A stretch of DNA of 64,000 nucleotides from Mesorhizobium sophorae (lineage in GTDB: Bacteria > Pseudomonadota > Alphaproteobacteria > Rhizobiales > Rhizobiaceae): contig NZ_NNRI01000021.1 in NCBI RefSeq assembly GCF_002270415.1, positions 248,001-312,000 of the forward strand, in the 5' to 3' direction. The position numbers and the translations under genes are program-made. Below are positions 54,512-63,244 of this stretch, piece after piece. Every line of letters begins with the position of its first letter. Within the stretch, counting starts at the first letter, position 1. The notes below the pieces were generated by a model. The model was not told the DNA's origin. It worked only from the letters and a program-made list of their open reading frames with translations, and searched no databases.

Positions 54512-56000
54512 CTTTGCCTCCAAGGGTCAGTTGGTCGTAGCTGTCGAGGCGATGCGGCCGTACCGTCGTATCCTTGCGCCGCACGTGTTCGGGCAGGCTC
54601 GTTTCGACCGGCGGCGGAGCACCGCGGGCGACCCGGCGGCGTTCCAGTACGTCGCGAACCGACCTCGAATGGGAGGCGCCGGCATGCAAAGCTTCCTCGA
54701 CGGCGGCCTGCAGTTCCTGCGCGCCGTACAGGTCAAGCAGTTTCAGCAACGCGTTTGTGATCGCACCGATATTGGAGCCACGCTCGGCGGCCCGGATCAT
54801 CAGGGTCTGGCAGGCCGGCACGGCGCGGGTCAGGCTGTTGAGGCCGCGATGCTGGCGCGCCTCGCGCTTGATTGCGACGAGTGCCTTGAGGTGCTGAGGG
54901 TCCTCGATCTGCTGGTCGCGATCATAGCTGCGACGGTGACTGGCGATCATCTTTGCGCCGTCGAAGACGCGGACCAGGCCGAGATCGGCGCGCACGCTGA
55001 GCGTGCGCCGGACATGAGCATGCGGTACCGAGTAATCGTTGAGGTCGAAGCGCACATAGGGCGTTTTGCCAACCTTGGCGGCGACCTGCTCCTCGACGGG
55101 GTATGGGTTGGCGGGCAGCGGCAGAAGCAGTGGCTGCTCTTGCGCAAACGCCTGGCGGACCGTCATCGTCCGGTCCTCGGGGCATGGCCGGTCGGCTGCC
55201 TGGTTGCGGCACCACTGTTCGGCCTGGGCGTTCAGATCGTCGAGATCGGTGAACTTGCGGGCGATGAAGAATGCTTCCCTTATATGCCGTATGGCGCGCT
55301 CGACGCGGCCTTTTTCGTTGCCCCGGGCAACCGCGACAGGACGTGGCTCGAACCGATAGAAGCCGGCGAAGGCAAGCAGCGTCGGATGGAAGCGGATCGC
55401 ATCGCCCTGGCGCTCGAGCACCGCACTCTTGAGATTGTCGTAGAGCAGGACCCTGGGCAGCCCGCACCATGTGTTGAACGCGCCGACGTGACCGCGCAGG
55501 AAGTTTTCCATGCGCGCGTCGAGGAAGAAGCGCAGGTAGATGTCGCGTGAGTAAGAAAGCACCATCACGAACGCCATGAGCGGCCGGCGGGCGTTGCCGA
55601 TCTCGATGTGACCGAAGTGGGCCCAGTCGACCTGTCCCTGCTCGCCCGGCAATGTGCGCAGCCGCAGGAACGCCTCGGCCGGCTTGCGGGGACGGTGCAG
55701 GGCGACCAGGTGCCGAAAGTGCGTCGGCAAGCCCCGGTAGCCGCGCTCGCGCACCATCGCATAAAGGCGGCTGGCGGTCAGCGAGGGGAACTTTTCCAGC
55801 GTCTGCTCAATGAATGGAAGATACGGGTCAATGATTGAGGCTCTCTGCAGCGGCTTGTGCCGGGGCAATCCCGCCTGGGCCAGAACGCGATGCACCGTCG
55901 TGTGATGGACATGCAATTGCCTGGCGATGGTGCCGCAGCGCCACTTCTCGGCGTGATACAGGCGCAGGATCTGCGCTTCCAGTTCGGGGCTGATGGTCAT
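54501..56000 (-). CDS. istA: IS21 transposase IstA
   Basis: The 499-residue DDE transposase begins with a helix-turn-helix (WRCGTIARQLHVHHTTVHRV at about 20-39) and has catalytic acids in EQGQVDWAHFGHIEIG, VLLYDNLKSAVLE and ARGNEKGRVERAIRHIR, followed by a beta-barrel region. All three are present. Its start overlaps the stop of the Cys-rich gene by 4 bp. Confidence 0.94.
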   Translation of the reverse strand: MTISPELEAQILRLYHAEKWRCGTIARQLHVHHTTVHRVLAQAGLPRHKPLQRASIIDPYLPFIEQTLEKFPSLTASRLYAMVRERGYRGLPTHFRHLVALHRPRKPAEAFLRLRTLPGEQGQVDWAHFGHIEIGNARRPLMAFVMVLSYSRDIYLRFFLDARMENFLRGHVGAFNTWCGLPRVLLYDNLKSAVLERQGDAIRFHPTLLAFAGFYRFEPRPVAVARGNEKGRVERAIRHIREAFFIARKFTDLDDLNAQAEQWCRNQAADRPCPEDRTMTVRQAFAQEQPLLLPLPANPYPVEEQVAAKVGKTPYVRFDLNDYSVPHAHVRRTLSVRADLGLVRVFDGAKMIASHRRSYDRDQQIEDPQHLKALVAIKREARQHRGLNSLTRAVPACQTLMIRAAERGSNIGAITNALLKLLDLYGAQELQAAVEEALHAGASHSRSVRDVLERRRVARGAPPPVETSLPEHVRRKDTTVRPHRLDSYDQLTLGGKDDE

Positions 56001-56452
56001 GATACGGGCTCTCCGTCTGCGTAGTCAGCTTCACGGGCATAACGAGGCCCCCGGCGACGCACGAAGCCGGTGCGAACGAACGGCGACAGTCGACAGTCGC
56101 AGCGCCGACAGCACGGCGTGGGCATGACCGATGTCGTCGCCCGCCCGGCGACGTCAGCAAAAGCAGCGACAACATCGTTCGAGGGACTGACCAGTAGTGA
56201 ACCGGCAGGAGATGCAGGTGGAGAATGATGCGTCACTTTATTGTGCCGAGCCCGATATCGTCGGGCCCGGACCGCATGAGCCAGGCGTCCCCGGCGGCTG
56301 CGCTGATAACGTCGCCCCGCCTCGCGCACACTCTCGCGGCGGGCAGCACGGGCGCAGTCCTGGCCGCAGTAGCGCTGTCCCCGGTCGCAGCTGCGGCAGA
56401 TCGTTACCTGCGAACGGCAGCGGCCGCACAGAAAGAAGCGGCCCGTGAGCAT
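55997..56452 (-). CDS. Cys-rich zinc-ribbon-like accessory protein of IS21 element
   Basis: The 151-residue protein starts MLTGRFFLCGRCRSQVTICR and has CSC-type pairs C-x2-C, C-x2-C, and YCGQDCARAARRE, followed by a very basic region RRYQRSRRGRLAHAVRARRY. Two or more zinc-binding knuckles and an Arg-rich tail suggest DNA binding. It is first in the IS21 operon. Homologous Cys-rich frames precede istA in some IS21 elements, but their role is not established. Confidence 0.7.
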   Translation of the reverse strand: MLTGRFFLCGRCRSQVTICRSCDRGQRYCGQDCARAARRESVREAGRRYQRSRRGRLAHAVRARRYRARHNKVTHHSPPASPAGSLLVSPSNDVVAAFADVAGRATTSVMPTPCCRRCDCRLSPFVRTGFVRRRGPRYAREADYADGEPVS

Positions 56453-56733
56453 CCGCGACGATCCTTTCGGAGCGCCGCTGGGAGTTCGGGGAAAAGGTCG
56501 ACGGAATGCGCTGACAATGCGATAATGCAGTCGCGCACCGTCAGTGGAGCGTGACACCGAGCCCGGACTTGCCAGTTGAGATCGGTGTTACGCCGGATTG
56601 TTTCTGCGGCGCTGATTACCCGCAGATCTACCACAAGGCACGCGCATGGCGGGGTACGTCGAAAGCCGCCTCAGGGCGGCTGGAGACGTGCCCCGCGTCT
56701 ATCCCTTCAACCTCCCATGATCAGCACCGCGCC

Positions 56734-56791
56734 GCAAAGGCGGCCGCCCGCTACAGCGCTAGTTGAAGAGCGCGCGGGCGGCCGCCTTTGC
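56734..56791. repeat. 18-bp perfect inverted repeat in the IS21 leader
   Basis: GCAAAGGCGGCCGCCCGC (56734-56751) and its complement (56774-56791) are separated by 22 bp. It lies between the right end of the element and the Cys-rich gene, where the operon promoter must be, and could be a regulatory stem or a shield against outside transcription. Confidence 0.8.
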
Positions 56792-57201
56792 TCTTCCAGC
56801 GCTTCAGATCTTGTCGTCGTTTATCAGCGGGTTTCGACCGTCTTCGACACACGATCGCGCCGGTGGCGACCGTGCTGATGGAGGTGCCTTTAGCCAGCCA
56901 CCGCCAGGCCGACTTCGACCGCTTCGAGCGCGTCATCCGCGATATTCCCGAAATCGTCGCCTGCTGGTCGGTGGGCGGCGGCGTCGATTATGTGCTGAAG
57001 GTGATCGTAGTAGCGATCGCACTGACACAAGGACAGGAGATCGAGAGTGCCGGCCGGGAGGGCGGCGGTGAGCCGCTGGCGTCTTGGCGTCGAAGACATC
57101 AAGGTCTTCGAAAACCGTTGGAGAATACGTGGGGCGGGTGGACGAAAGCGAGCTATCGGCCTAGACCACATTCGCAACTCTCCCGAGTCCCCGAGAGCAC
57201 T

Positions 57202-57657
57202 ATGAGGAAGCAGCGACCCTTTGTCGTCGAGATCAAACAGAAGCGTGAGCTCGTGAAGCGGCCACAATCAATCTGGGCCGGCATCGACCTGGCCGCTATC
57301 ACGAATGATATCGCGGAGGCGGAAGCGATCGCTGAAGCGCCGATTTTTCCTTGTGAAGATGTTCGCTCTCGGCCCATGGCCGCCATTGATGAAGCATCTG
57401 ACGCCAAGGAGGTGACCACGCCCGACCTATCGCTCCCTAAGCCGCCGACGGTTGGGGAAGCGCCGATTCTGGAGGCATCGAACGCACCGACTGAAGACAG
57501 ACGGACTCGCAAGAAGAAGCGGTGGCAGACAGATGTTGTTCTGCGGCGAGGTGAACGATGGAAGCGGCGCCTGCCGTGGGTGCTCCGCCAAGGCCGGCCT
57601 GAAAGGGAGGTCAACTGCACCGGGATTGAAACCGCCCTTGTCGAGAACTGTCCATGA
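57202..57657 (+). CDS. Hypothetical protein with basic ends (about 151 aa)
   Basis: The frame from ATG 57202 starts MRKQRPFVVEIKQKRELVKR, has an acidic middle (IAEAEAIAEAPIFPCEDV) and a basic RKKKRWQTDVVLRRGERWKR segment. It has no membrane helix or signal peptide. I do not recognise the family. The charge layout suggests a nucleic-acid-binding or regulatory protein. It stands alone after the lrp remnant. Confidence 0.5.
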   Translation: MRKQRPFVVEIKQKRELVKRPQSIWAGIDLAAITNDIAEAEAIAEAPIFPCEDVRSRPMAAIDEASDAKEVTTPDLSLPKPPTVGEAPILEASNAPTEDRRTRKKKRWQTDVVLRRGERWKRRLPWVLRQGRPEREVNCTGIETALVENCP

Positions 57658-58012
57658 CACGCCCGGAGTGCATACAAGTAACGAAGAGGCCCGACCGTAC
57701 TGTAGAAGTTGCCTGTCAAACGCTCTCGGATCAGGTGCAAGAATGAAACCGAAAACGGGCTCAGGTTGGCCAGGCATCGGCTCTCGCAAAACGGCCGGGG
57801 AAGTTACGGCCGCTTTGGCATATACCGCAAGCGCGGCAGGTGCCATTCCGAGTGCGGCCTCAAAGTCCTCATTAGGGGCTTTCCTGCCATCTCAGCCCGA
57901 GGCCGGATAACCACCCGACAACCGGCGGGTGCAGAGGACGTCCATGACCTTAAAATTCATCCTAAAGGTGAATCGTTAAAGCTGTGCCTTCCAAAACGGG
58001 GATTCTTTCGAA
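57658..58012. other. No recognisable gene upstream of the membrane protein
   Basis: Several overlapping short frames occur, none with family features. The promoter of the membrane-protein gene is presumably here. Confidence 0.3.
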
Positions 58013-59074
58013 ATGTTCAGATTTTTTGGGCGGGATCCCCTTTCCGCCTCTCGGGGAATGTTCCTGTTTGCTAAGTCCATTGCGGGATTTTCCTTCTGTA
58101 TCCTCGGGACCCGGGCTGCCAGCGCCCACGTCAAATGGTTCTCTGCCTATGACGTTGCCGGCCAGCCGCGCGGCCTCGAAAACGTCCTTTGTCAGGATTT
58201 CGAGCTCCTCCTGGGCGTTGCCTTGCTCTGTATCTTTTCCGGCTGCGTGGTGGAGCGGACGTCTCTAGGCGAGATGATAACCCGCTCGCTCAACCGCTTC
58301 ACGGAGGGCTTGCTGCTGCATACCGAGACGATGGTCCGCGCGATCTGTGGGTTTTTCTTCATCTCGCTCTGGGCGGTCGGAGGCATCCTCTTAACCCCTG
58401 AATTGAAAACGACGTCCGCATTGGTGGGGCCTTTGCAGCTCGCCATCGCGGCCGGTCTGCTGTCACGCCGCACCACACCCCTATCCGCCGCGGGGATCGT
58501 CGTCCTGTTCGGGCTAGCCGTGCGCGATTACGGCGCGTTTCATCTGGCTGACTATCCTATCTTTCTGGGGCTTGCGGCCTATCTCGCTCTCACCGGGTTG
58601 CAAAAGAACTTATTCGGTGTTCAGCCGCTCGACGTCGTGCGCTATGCGACCGCCGTCACCTTGATGTGGGCGTCGGTCGAGAAGTGGGCCTATCCCGAAT
58701 GGAGCTTCCCGCTCCTGATCGAGCACCCCGGTATCACCCTTGGCTTCAACAACGAGTTCTACATGCGAGCCGCGGGCATGATCGAGTTCACGCTCGCCTT
58801 TGCCCTGGCTTGGACGCCGCTGGTCCGACGCGTTGCGGCGGCCGTGTTGATTGAGATGTTCATCAGCGCGTGCTTCGAATTCGGCAAGCTGGATGTGATC
58901 GGGCACTCGGCCATCATCGTCGTCTTCGTCGCGATCCTCTCCGATCAGCGACCTAAGGAGACCAACACTCCCGCGGCATGGCTCGCTCCGGTCGGATTAT
59001 GTGCGGCGTTGACAGCAACGCTCTTCGCTTACTATGTCGGCCACGCGGCGATCTTCAACACTACGATTCTCTAG
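58013..59074 (+). CDS. Polytopic membrane protein, DoxX-like
   Basis: The 353-residue protein has about eight or nine predicted membrane helices. An N-terminal hydrophobic segment ends at ASAHVKWFSAYDVAGQPRGL, which should face the periplasm, and later helices include TAVTLMWASVEKWAYPEWSF and AAVLIEMFISACFEFGKLDV. This loosely recalls DoxX/DoxD-type quinone-linked membrane proteins, but the assignment is weak. A GGGGATT lies before ATG 58013. The TAG stop (59072-59074) is part of the CTAG target of the adjoining IS701 element, so the C-terminus may originally have been the same. Confidence 0.7.
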   Translation: MFRFFGRDPLSASRGMFLFAKSIAGFSFCILGTRAASAHVKWFSAYDVAGQPRGLENVLCQDFELLLGVALLCIFSGCVVERTSLGEMITRSLNRFTEGLLLHTETMVRAICGFFFISLWAVGGILLTPELKTTSALVGPLQLAIAAGLLSRRTTPLSAAGIVVLFGLAVRDYGAFHLADYPIFLGLAAYLALTGLQKNLFGVQPLDVVRYATAVTLMWASVEKWAYPEWSFPLLIEHPGITLGFNNEFYMRAAGMIEFTLAFALAWTPLVRRVAAAVLIEMFISACFEFGKLDVIGHSAIIVVFVAILSDQRPKETNTPAAWLAPVGLCAALTATLFAYYVGHAAIFNTTIL

Positions 59075-60516
59075 CACTACTTTGGCAGATTTTTAGCTGC
59101 GGGCGCGTTTTTGGAATTCCCAAGAGAGAGTTTGCGTGATTCATGGGAGGTCGGCTTGTGGAGGGCCGATCAATGGATGTGGACTGGCAAGCCGATCTCG
59201 AGCACTGGCTTCAACCGTTTTTGGCAGGTCTTTCGCATCCAGCTCGGCGCCGGATGTGTCCGCTGTACATTGCTGGTCTGATCGGGCCGGGCGACCGTAA
59301 GAGCGTACAACCGATGGCCGCGCGAGCGGGCGATGTCGGCTACGATCAGCTTCATCATTTCGTCGCGGCAGGGGTTTGGGACAGCGCTCCGCTCGAGGCC
59401 GCCCTGCTGAAGGAGGCAGATCGCCTGGTCGGCGATGAGGCGGGTTTTCTCGTCATCGACGACACAGCGTTACCGAAGAAGGGACAACATTCGGTTGGTG
59501 TCGCGCCTCAATACGCTTCGTCGCTTGGCAAGACGTCCAATTGCCAGTCACTGGTGTCGGTGACCCTGGCCTCGCGCGAAGTGCCGGTGATGGTGGGCCT
59601 TCGGCTCTTCCTGCCCGACACCTGGACGAATGATCCCGAGCGGATGATGCGGGCGCGCGTCCCGAAGGATCGACAGGTCGCTCTGACAAAGCCGGAGATC
59701 GCCATCGAAGAGATCGATCGTGTCATCGCCTCCGGCGCGCGTTTCGGCTGTGTGCTTGCCGACGCGGGCTACGGGTCGAGCAGCTCTTTTCGTCAGGCTT
59801 TGAGTGAGCGCGGTCTGCTGTGGGCGGTAGGACTATCGCGGCGCCAAAACGTCTATCCGGCCGATGTTGATCTGATCTTCCCGGTCGCGACCACCGGCAG
59901 GCGCCGCCAATATCACATCCCGGACCAGCCGCCGGTCTCTGCCGAGGTGATGCTGTCTGGTGAGAGATGGCACAAGATAAGCTGGCGGCGCGGCACTAAA
60001 GGTCGGCTGACATGTTTGTTTGCGGCTCGCCGTGTCCGCGTTGCGGATGGTCATAAGCACCGGATGCTCGACAATCGCGTGCAGTGCATGCCAGGCGACG
60101 AGGTCTGGCTCGTCGGCGAACGCCGGTCGACTGGCGAGCAAAAATACTATGTGTCGAACTTACCGGCCGATGCGAGCCTCAAGATGCTCGCCGCCACGAT
60201 CAAGGCCAGGTGGGTCTGTGAGCAGGCACATCAGCAATTGAAGGAGGAACTCGGCCTCGACCACTTTGAAGGCCGATCATGGACTGGATTACATCGACAC
60301 GCCTTGATGACCATGATCGCCTACGCCTTTCTCCAAGCCCGCCGCCTCAAAGCAGCGGGACGGAAAAAAAAGAGTCGGCGGACCACCGCCACAACCGAGC
60401 ATGCCAGCTGTTAGACAAGCCATTCTCGACCTCTTCACGCGGTCGCCACCCCGCAGATGTCCTCACTGTCAGAAGCTGCTCGCACACGCCCTCAAACCTA
60501 AACTGCCAAAGTAGTG
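59075..60516 (+). mobile_element. IS701-family element (1442 bp)
   Basis: The ends CACTACTTTGGCAG and CTGCCAAAGTAGTG are perfect 14-bp inverted repeats, flanked by CTAG on both sides (59071-59074, 60517-60520), the 4-bp YTAR duplication usual for IS701. The element is complete. Confidence 0.94.
59173..60414 (+). CDS. IS701-family transposase
   Basis: The 413-residue DDE transposase has GFLVIDDTALPKKGQHSVGV (first Asp), RFGCVLADAGYGSSSSFRQA (second Asp), and WVCEQAHQQLKEELGLDHFE (Glu), plus the N-terminal LSHPARRRMCPLYIAGLIGP typical of the family. ATG 59173 follows GGAGGG. It appears intact. Confidence 0.93.
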   Translation: MDVDWQADLEHWLQPFLAGLSHPARRRMCPLYIAGLIGPGDRKSVQPMAARAGDVGYDQLHHFVAAGVWDSAPLEAALLKEADRLVGDEAGFLVIDDTALPKKGQHSVGVAPQYASSLGKTSNCQSLVSVTLASREVPVMVGLRLFLPDTWTNDPERMMRARVPKDRQVALTKPEIAIEEIDRVIASGARFGCVLADAGYGSSSSFRQALSERGLLWAVGLSRRQNVYPADVDLIFPVATTGRRRQYHIPDQPPVSAEVMLSGERWHKISWRRGTKGRLTCLFAARRVRVADGHKHRMLDNRVQCMPGDEVWLVGERRSTGEQKYYVSNLPADASLKMLAATIKARWVCEQAHQQLKEELGLDHFEGRSWTGLHRHALMTMIAYAFLQARRLKAAGRKKKSRRTTATTEHASC

Positions 60517-61615
60517 CTAGTCACCCGAATCTGAAGTTCGGCTCATTGTTTTTTGGCAGAATCGCTTGACCGAGGCGAGGATTTGGTCGGCGGATTTCAC
60601 CCATCTGTATGGCCTGGGATTCTCGTTGTGCGTTGTAATGAACGCGTCGATGTCGGCTTCCAGTTCTGCTGTGGAACGATGGACGCCACGTTGCAATTGC
60701 TTGCGTGTCAGCTCTGCAAACCACCGCTCGACCTGATTGATCCAAGAGGCCGAAGTTGGTGTGAAGTGAACATGCCAGTGCGGGCGACGTGCGAGCCAGG
60801 CCTTGATCCTCGGCGTTTTGTGGGTCGCATAGTTGTCCATCACCAGATGCACGTCCGGCCCCTTGGGCATCTCGGCGTCAATCCGCTTCAAGAAGTCGAG
60901 GAATTCGGTAGCCCGGTGACGTTTGTAGCAATGGCCGATCACGGCGCCAGTCGCAACGTCGAGCGCCGCAAACAGGGATGTCGTGCCGTTTCGGACGTAG
61001 GTATGGGTGCGCCGTTCGGCGACACCTGGCGCCATGGGCAGAACCGGCTGCTCGCGATCCAGTGCCTGGATTTGCGATTTCTCATCCACGCATAGCACGA
61101 CTGCCCGGTCTGGTGGCGACATGTAAAGGCCGACTATGTCCTGCACCTTGTCGACGAACATCGGATCGGTGGACAGCTTGAATGTCTCCGAGCGATGTGG
61201 CTGCAAACCAAAAGCAGTCCATATCCGAGGATGGTGGTGTGCGACAGCCCGCTATCGGCTTCCATGGAGCGAATAGACCAGTGCGTAGCATCCTTGGGAG
61301 TGGTGTTCAACGTACGTTCGATGACCTCAGCTACCTGCGCGTCAGAGACGGTTCGTGGCGACCTGCGCGATATTCGTCCGTCAGCCCGTCAATGCCATCC
61401 TGCACGAACCGGCGGCGCCATTTGCCAACCGTATGCTCGTGGACGCCGAGGCGTTCGGCAACATCCTTGCTCTGCAGGCCCTGCGCGCACAGCAAAACCA
61501 TCCGGCATCGATCTGATAACGAGCGGGGCGCTTTATGCCGGCGCACCTGACACTCAAGAAAATTACGATCCTCGTCGCTCAGAACGACGAGGCCTGCTTG
61601 CCTGCCGACCATCAA
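60517..61615 (-). pseudogene. IS630-family transposase with two frameshifts (third type)
   Basis: The first frame (61615 to about 61355) gives LECQVRRHKAPRSLSDRCRM and VAERLGVHEHTVGKWRRRFV. The match then moves to [40 protein letters not shown], and moves again near 61235 to the last frame: [30 protein letters not shown] and [20 protein letters not shown] (DDE). One extra base near 61355 and one missing base near 61235 account for both. The protein cannot be made whole without them. Confidence 0.85.
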
Positions 61616-61677
61616 TCAAACTCCTGCCGTTGCAACAGAAGCACAACAAAATGATGCCTACTTTAGTTCCGAGTGAC
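60520..61677 (-). mobile_element. IS630-family element, decayed (1158 bp)
   Basis: The ends GTCACCCGAATCTGAAGT and GTCACTCGGAACTAAAGT (opposite strand) are imperfect inverted repeats flanked by TA (60518-60519, 61678-61679) within CTAG. Its left CTAG is also the right target copy of the IS701 element. Confidence 0.85.
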
Positions 61678-61679
61678 TA

Positions 61680-62622
61680 GGTCCTCTACTTCGCCACGCG
61701 CATGCAAAGCCTTATCTTGGGATGAATGCTGCAACGCACGGTGTAGTCACTAGCCACAGAAAAGACCACGAATTGGCTACCCCGGCTGCTGGTCGCCAGC
61801 ACCGAAATCAAGCTGTCCGAGCTCAAATAGGCGCGATGCAATTCAGCCCACCGCGGCGTTAGTGAGCCCTAAGGTCTCGCCGCGCTTGATGATGATCTCT
61901 CTGGGCCTGAATTCTCGATCCTTTTGCGAGATCGCGTTGGCGCCTACTAAAGCTGCTCCTGCAAGGAGTCCCCCATGCTCGCGTGGTCGGGAGACCGGAC
62001 GTTCCTGCGCGCAACGGTAGCAGCCTTGATGTCATCCAACCCCTCTGGAACTTCAACTTTACCATAATTCGACCCGGCTCGGGAGATGTAGCATCGCGGA
62101 TCCTGCACGACGATGCTTTGCTGCGCGAACGACGGATCGTCGTATCCCGAGATATGGTGACGATCCAATTCTTGCGCACCGAGTTCATTGCGCTCTCGCG
62201 CAGGCGCGAACGATCATCAAGGATGTCGCGACGTGACCGCGATCTGGCGCGATGTTGCCAGGGCGGTGGCCGCCCGATCGGCCGAGATCAACCCCAGGCG
62301 AGCGCCTTCGTGCGGTGATGATCTCAAGAGGGTATTTGCCCTGTAAGGCCTTCTCCGATATTTCGGGCCAGTAGGGGCCAATCCCGGCTCGGCTGCTAAC
62401 GTTGATATTCTGGCACATCGATGCCGTGCTGGGGCCGTCCGCACCAACACGACTGGAGTCTACAAGCGCGCACGATCCGAAGGTTGCAGCGCGTGTACGG
62501 AGCTTTTAATGATCAGGGGCCGAGTCCGGTGCAGACTGGTGCTTCAAATCGAATCGATGGCCGGCATCATGGAAATACGCAGCAGGCCATCGCCCGAAAG
62601 GGATTGAACCAAAGCATAGGAG
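61680..62622. other. Gene-free stretch with a cupredoxin scrap
   Basis: Apart from the cupredoxin remnant at 61843-61995 no gene is recognisable. A minus-strand frame near 62160-61980 (LDRHHISGYDDPSFAQQSIV) is protein-like but unassigned. Confidence 0.3.
61843..61995 (-). pseudogene. Cupredoxin-like protein remnant
   Basis: The frame reads GGLLAGAALVGANAISQKDR followed by EFRPREIIIKRGETLGLTNA and a stop. A hydrophobic export segment followed by F-x-P-x-E-I-x-I-x-x-G-x-T is the beginning of plastocyanin/azurin-like cupredoxins. The copper ligands lie further on and are missing. Confidence 0.45.
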
Positions 62623-63054
62623 ATCGAGCCAATCCTTACTCAAACCCAACCTAATGATTTCGCGTCATCCGATACTCTAGGGGGACGTATCTCGTTCGCC
62701 CGCGAGCTCATCAAACTAACAATGGCACAGGCCGCATGCCGACTTGGTGTCGACACAGCATGCTGGAAGGCGTGGGAATGCGACCGCGCCGCGCCGCAAT
62801 CCAATCGCCTTGCCATGATGGCGGGCATCCTGGCCGTGAGCCCCTCATGGCTGTTGTCGGGAATAGGCGCCGGTCCATTGGAGCTGAAGTCGTACGACGG
62901 AGCCGCGCTGCTGCGAAAGCTGCAAATCGCCTCTTCTGACGCAGTGGCTTCGCAAAAACGTGTGCAAGAAATCGTTGCGTTACTCGGTTCCGGTAGGGGC
63001 GAAATGCCACTCCAAGTGCCGGTGAAGCCCGGCGGTGGGCATCGCCAGACCTGA
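62623..63054 (+). pseudogene. XRE-family helix-turn-helix regulator lacking a start codon
   Basis: The frame reads NDFASSDTLGGRISFARELI, then KLTMAQAACRLGVDTACWKA and LAMMAGILAVSPSWLLSGIG, a Cro/C1-type DNA-binding domain with a short C-terminal tail. No ATG, GTG or TTG lies before the first helix; where a start would be expected (about 62650) the sequence is CTAATGATT, with the ATG out of frame. An internal ATG 62722 would cut the first helix away. It is probably inactive. Confidence 0.6.
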
Positions 63055-63244
63055 AGCAGTGCCGCCAACCAGACAGCTAGACCCAGCTGCTGCAGGCCTA
63101 GACTAGTTTCCGTCCACAAACGCCAATATATTGATATTATTACGTGAATCGGAGCTTTGCGTAAGCAAGGCCCGGCGGTTTCAGGTACACTTTGGTTTCA
63201 TGCCACTGATTCCAAAGCACAATCTGCCACCGCCGGAGCCGACA

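Larger units (their letters stand above)
53409..56849 (-). mobile_element. Complete IS21-family element (3441 bp) with four genes
   Basis: The ends begin TGTTGATGGC (left) and TGTCGAAGAC (right, opposite strand) and share AAACGACGACAAG about 30 bp in. The element is flanked by the 6-bp direct repeat CACGAT (53403-53408, 56850-56855). It carries, in order on the minus strand, a Cys-rich protein, istA, istB and a 73-residue protein. Confidence 0.92.
53238..57030 (+). pseudogene. Lrp/AsnC-family regulator split by an IS21 element
   Basis: The 5' piece (53238-53408) encodes DLKILDAIQRDGRITKLALA and PTPCWMRLRKLERAGIVSGY, the Lrp helix-turn-helix, ending AMRTI. The 3' piece (from 56856) continues APVATVLMEVPLASHRQADF and ERVIRDIPEIVACWSVGGG, the ligand-binding RAM domain. 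Removing the element and one CACGAT copy joins them in frame. The gene also has damage at both ends: an in-frame TGA at 53233 with no start, and loss of the match after DYVLKVIV. It was probably the arginase/ocd regulator. Confidence 0.88.

Noticed and set aside
54447-55550. Long plus-strand frame opposite istA
   Set aside because: It is an antisense shadow of a well-supported transposase gene with no recognisable domain.
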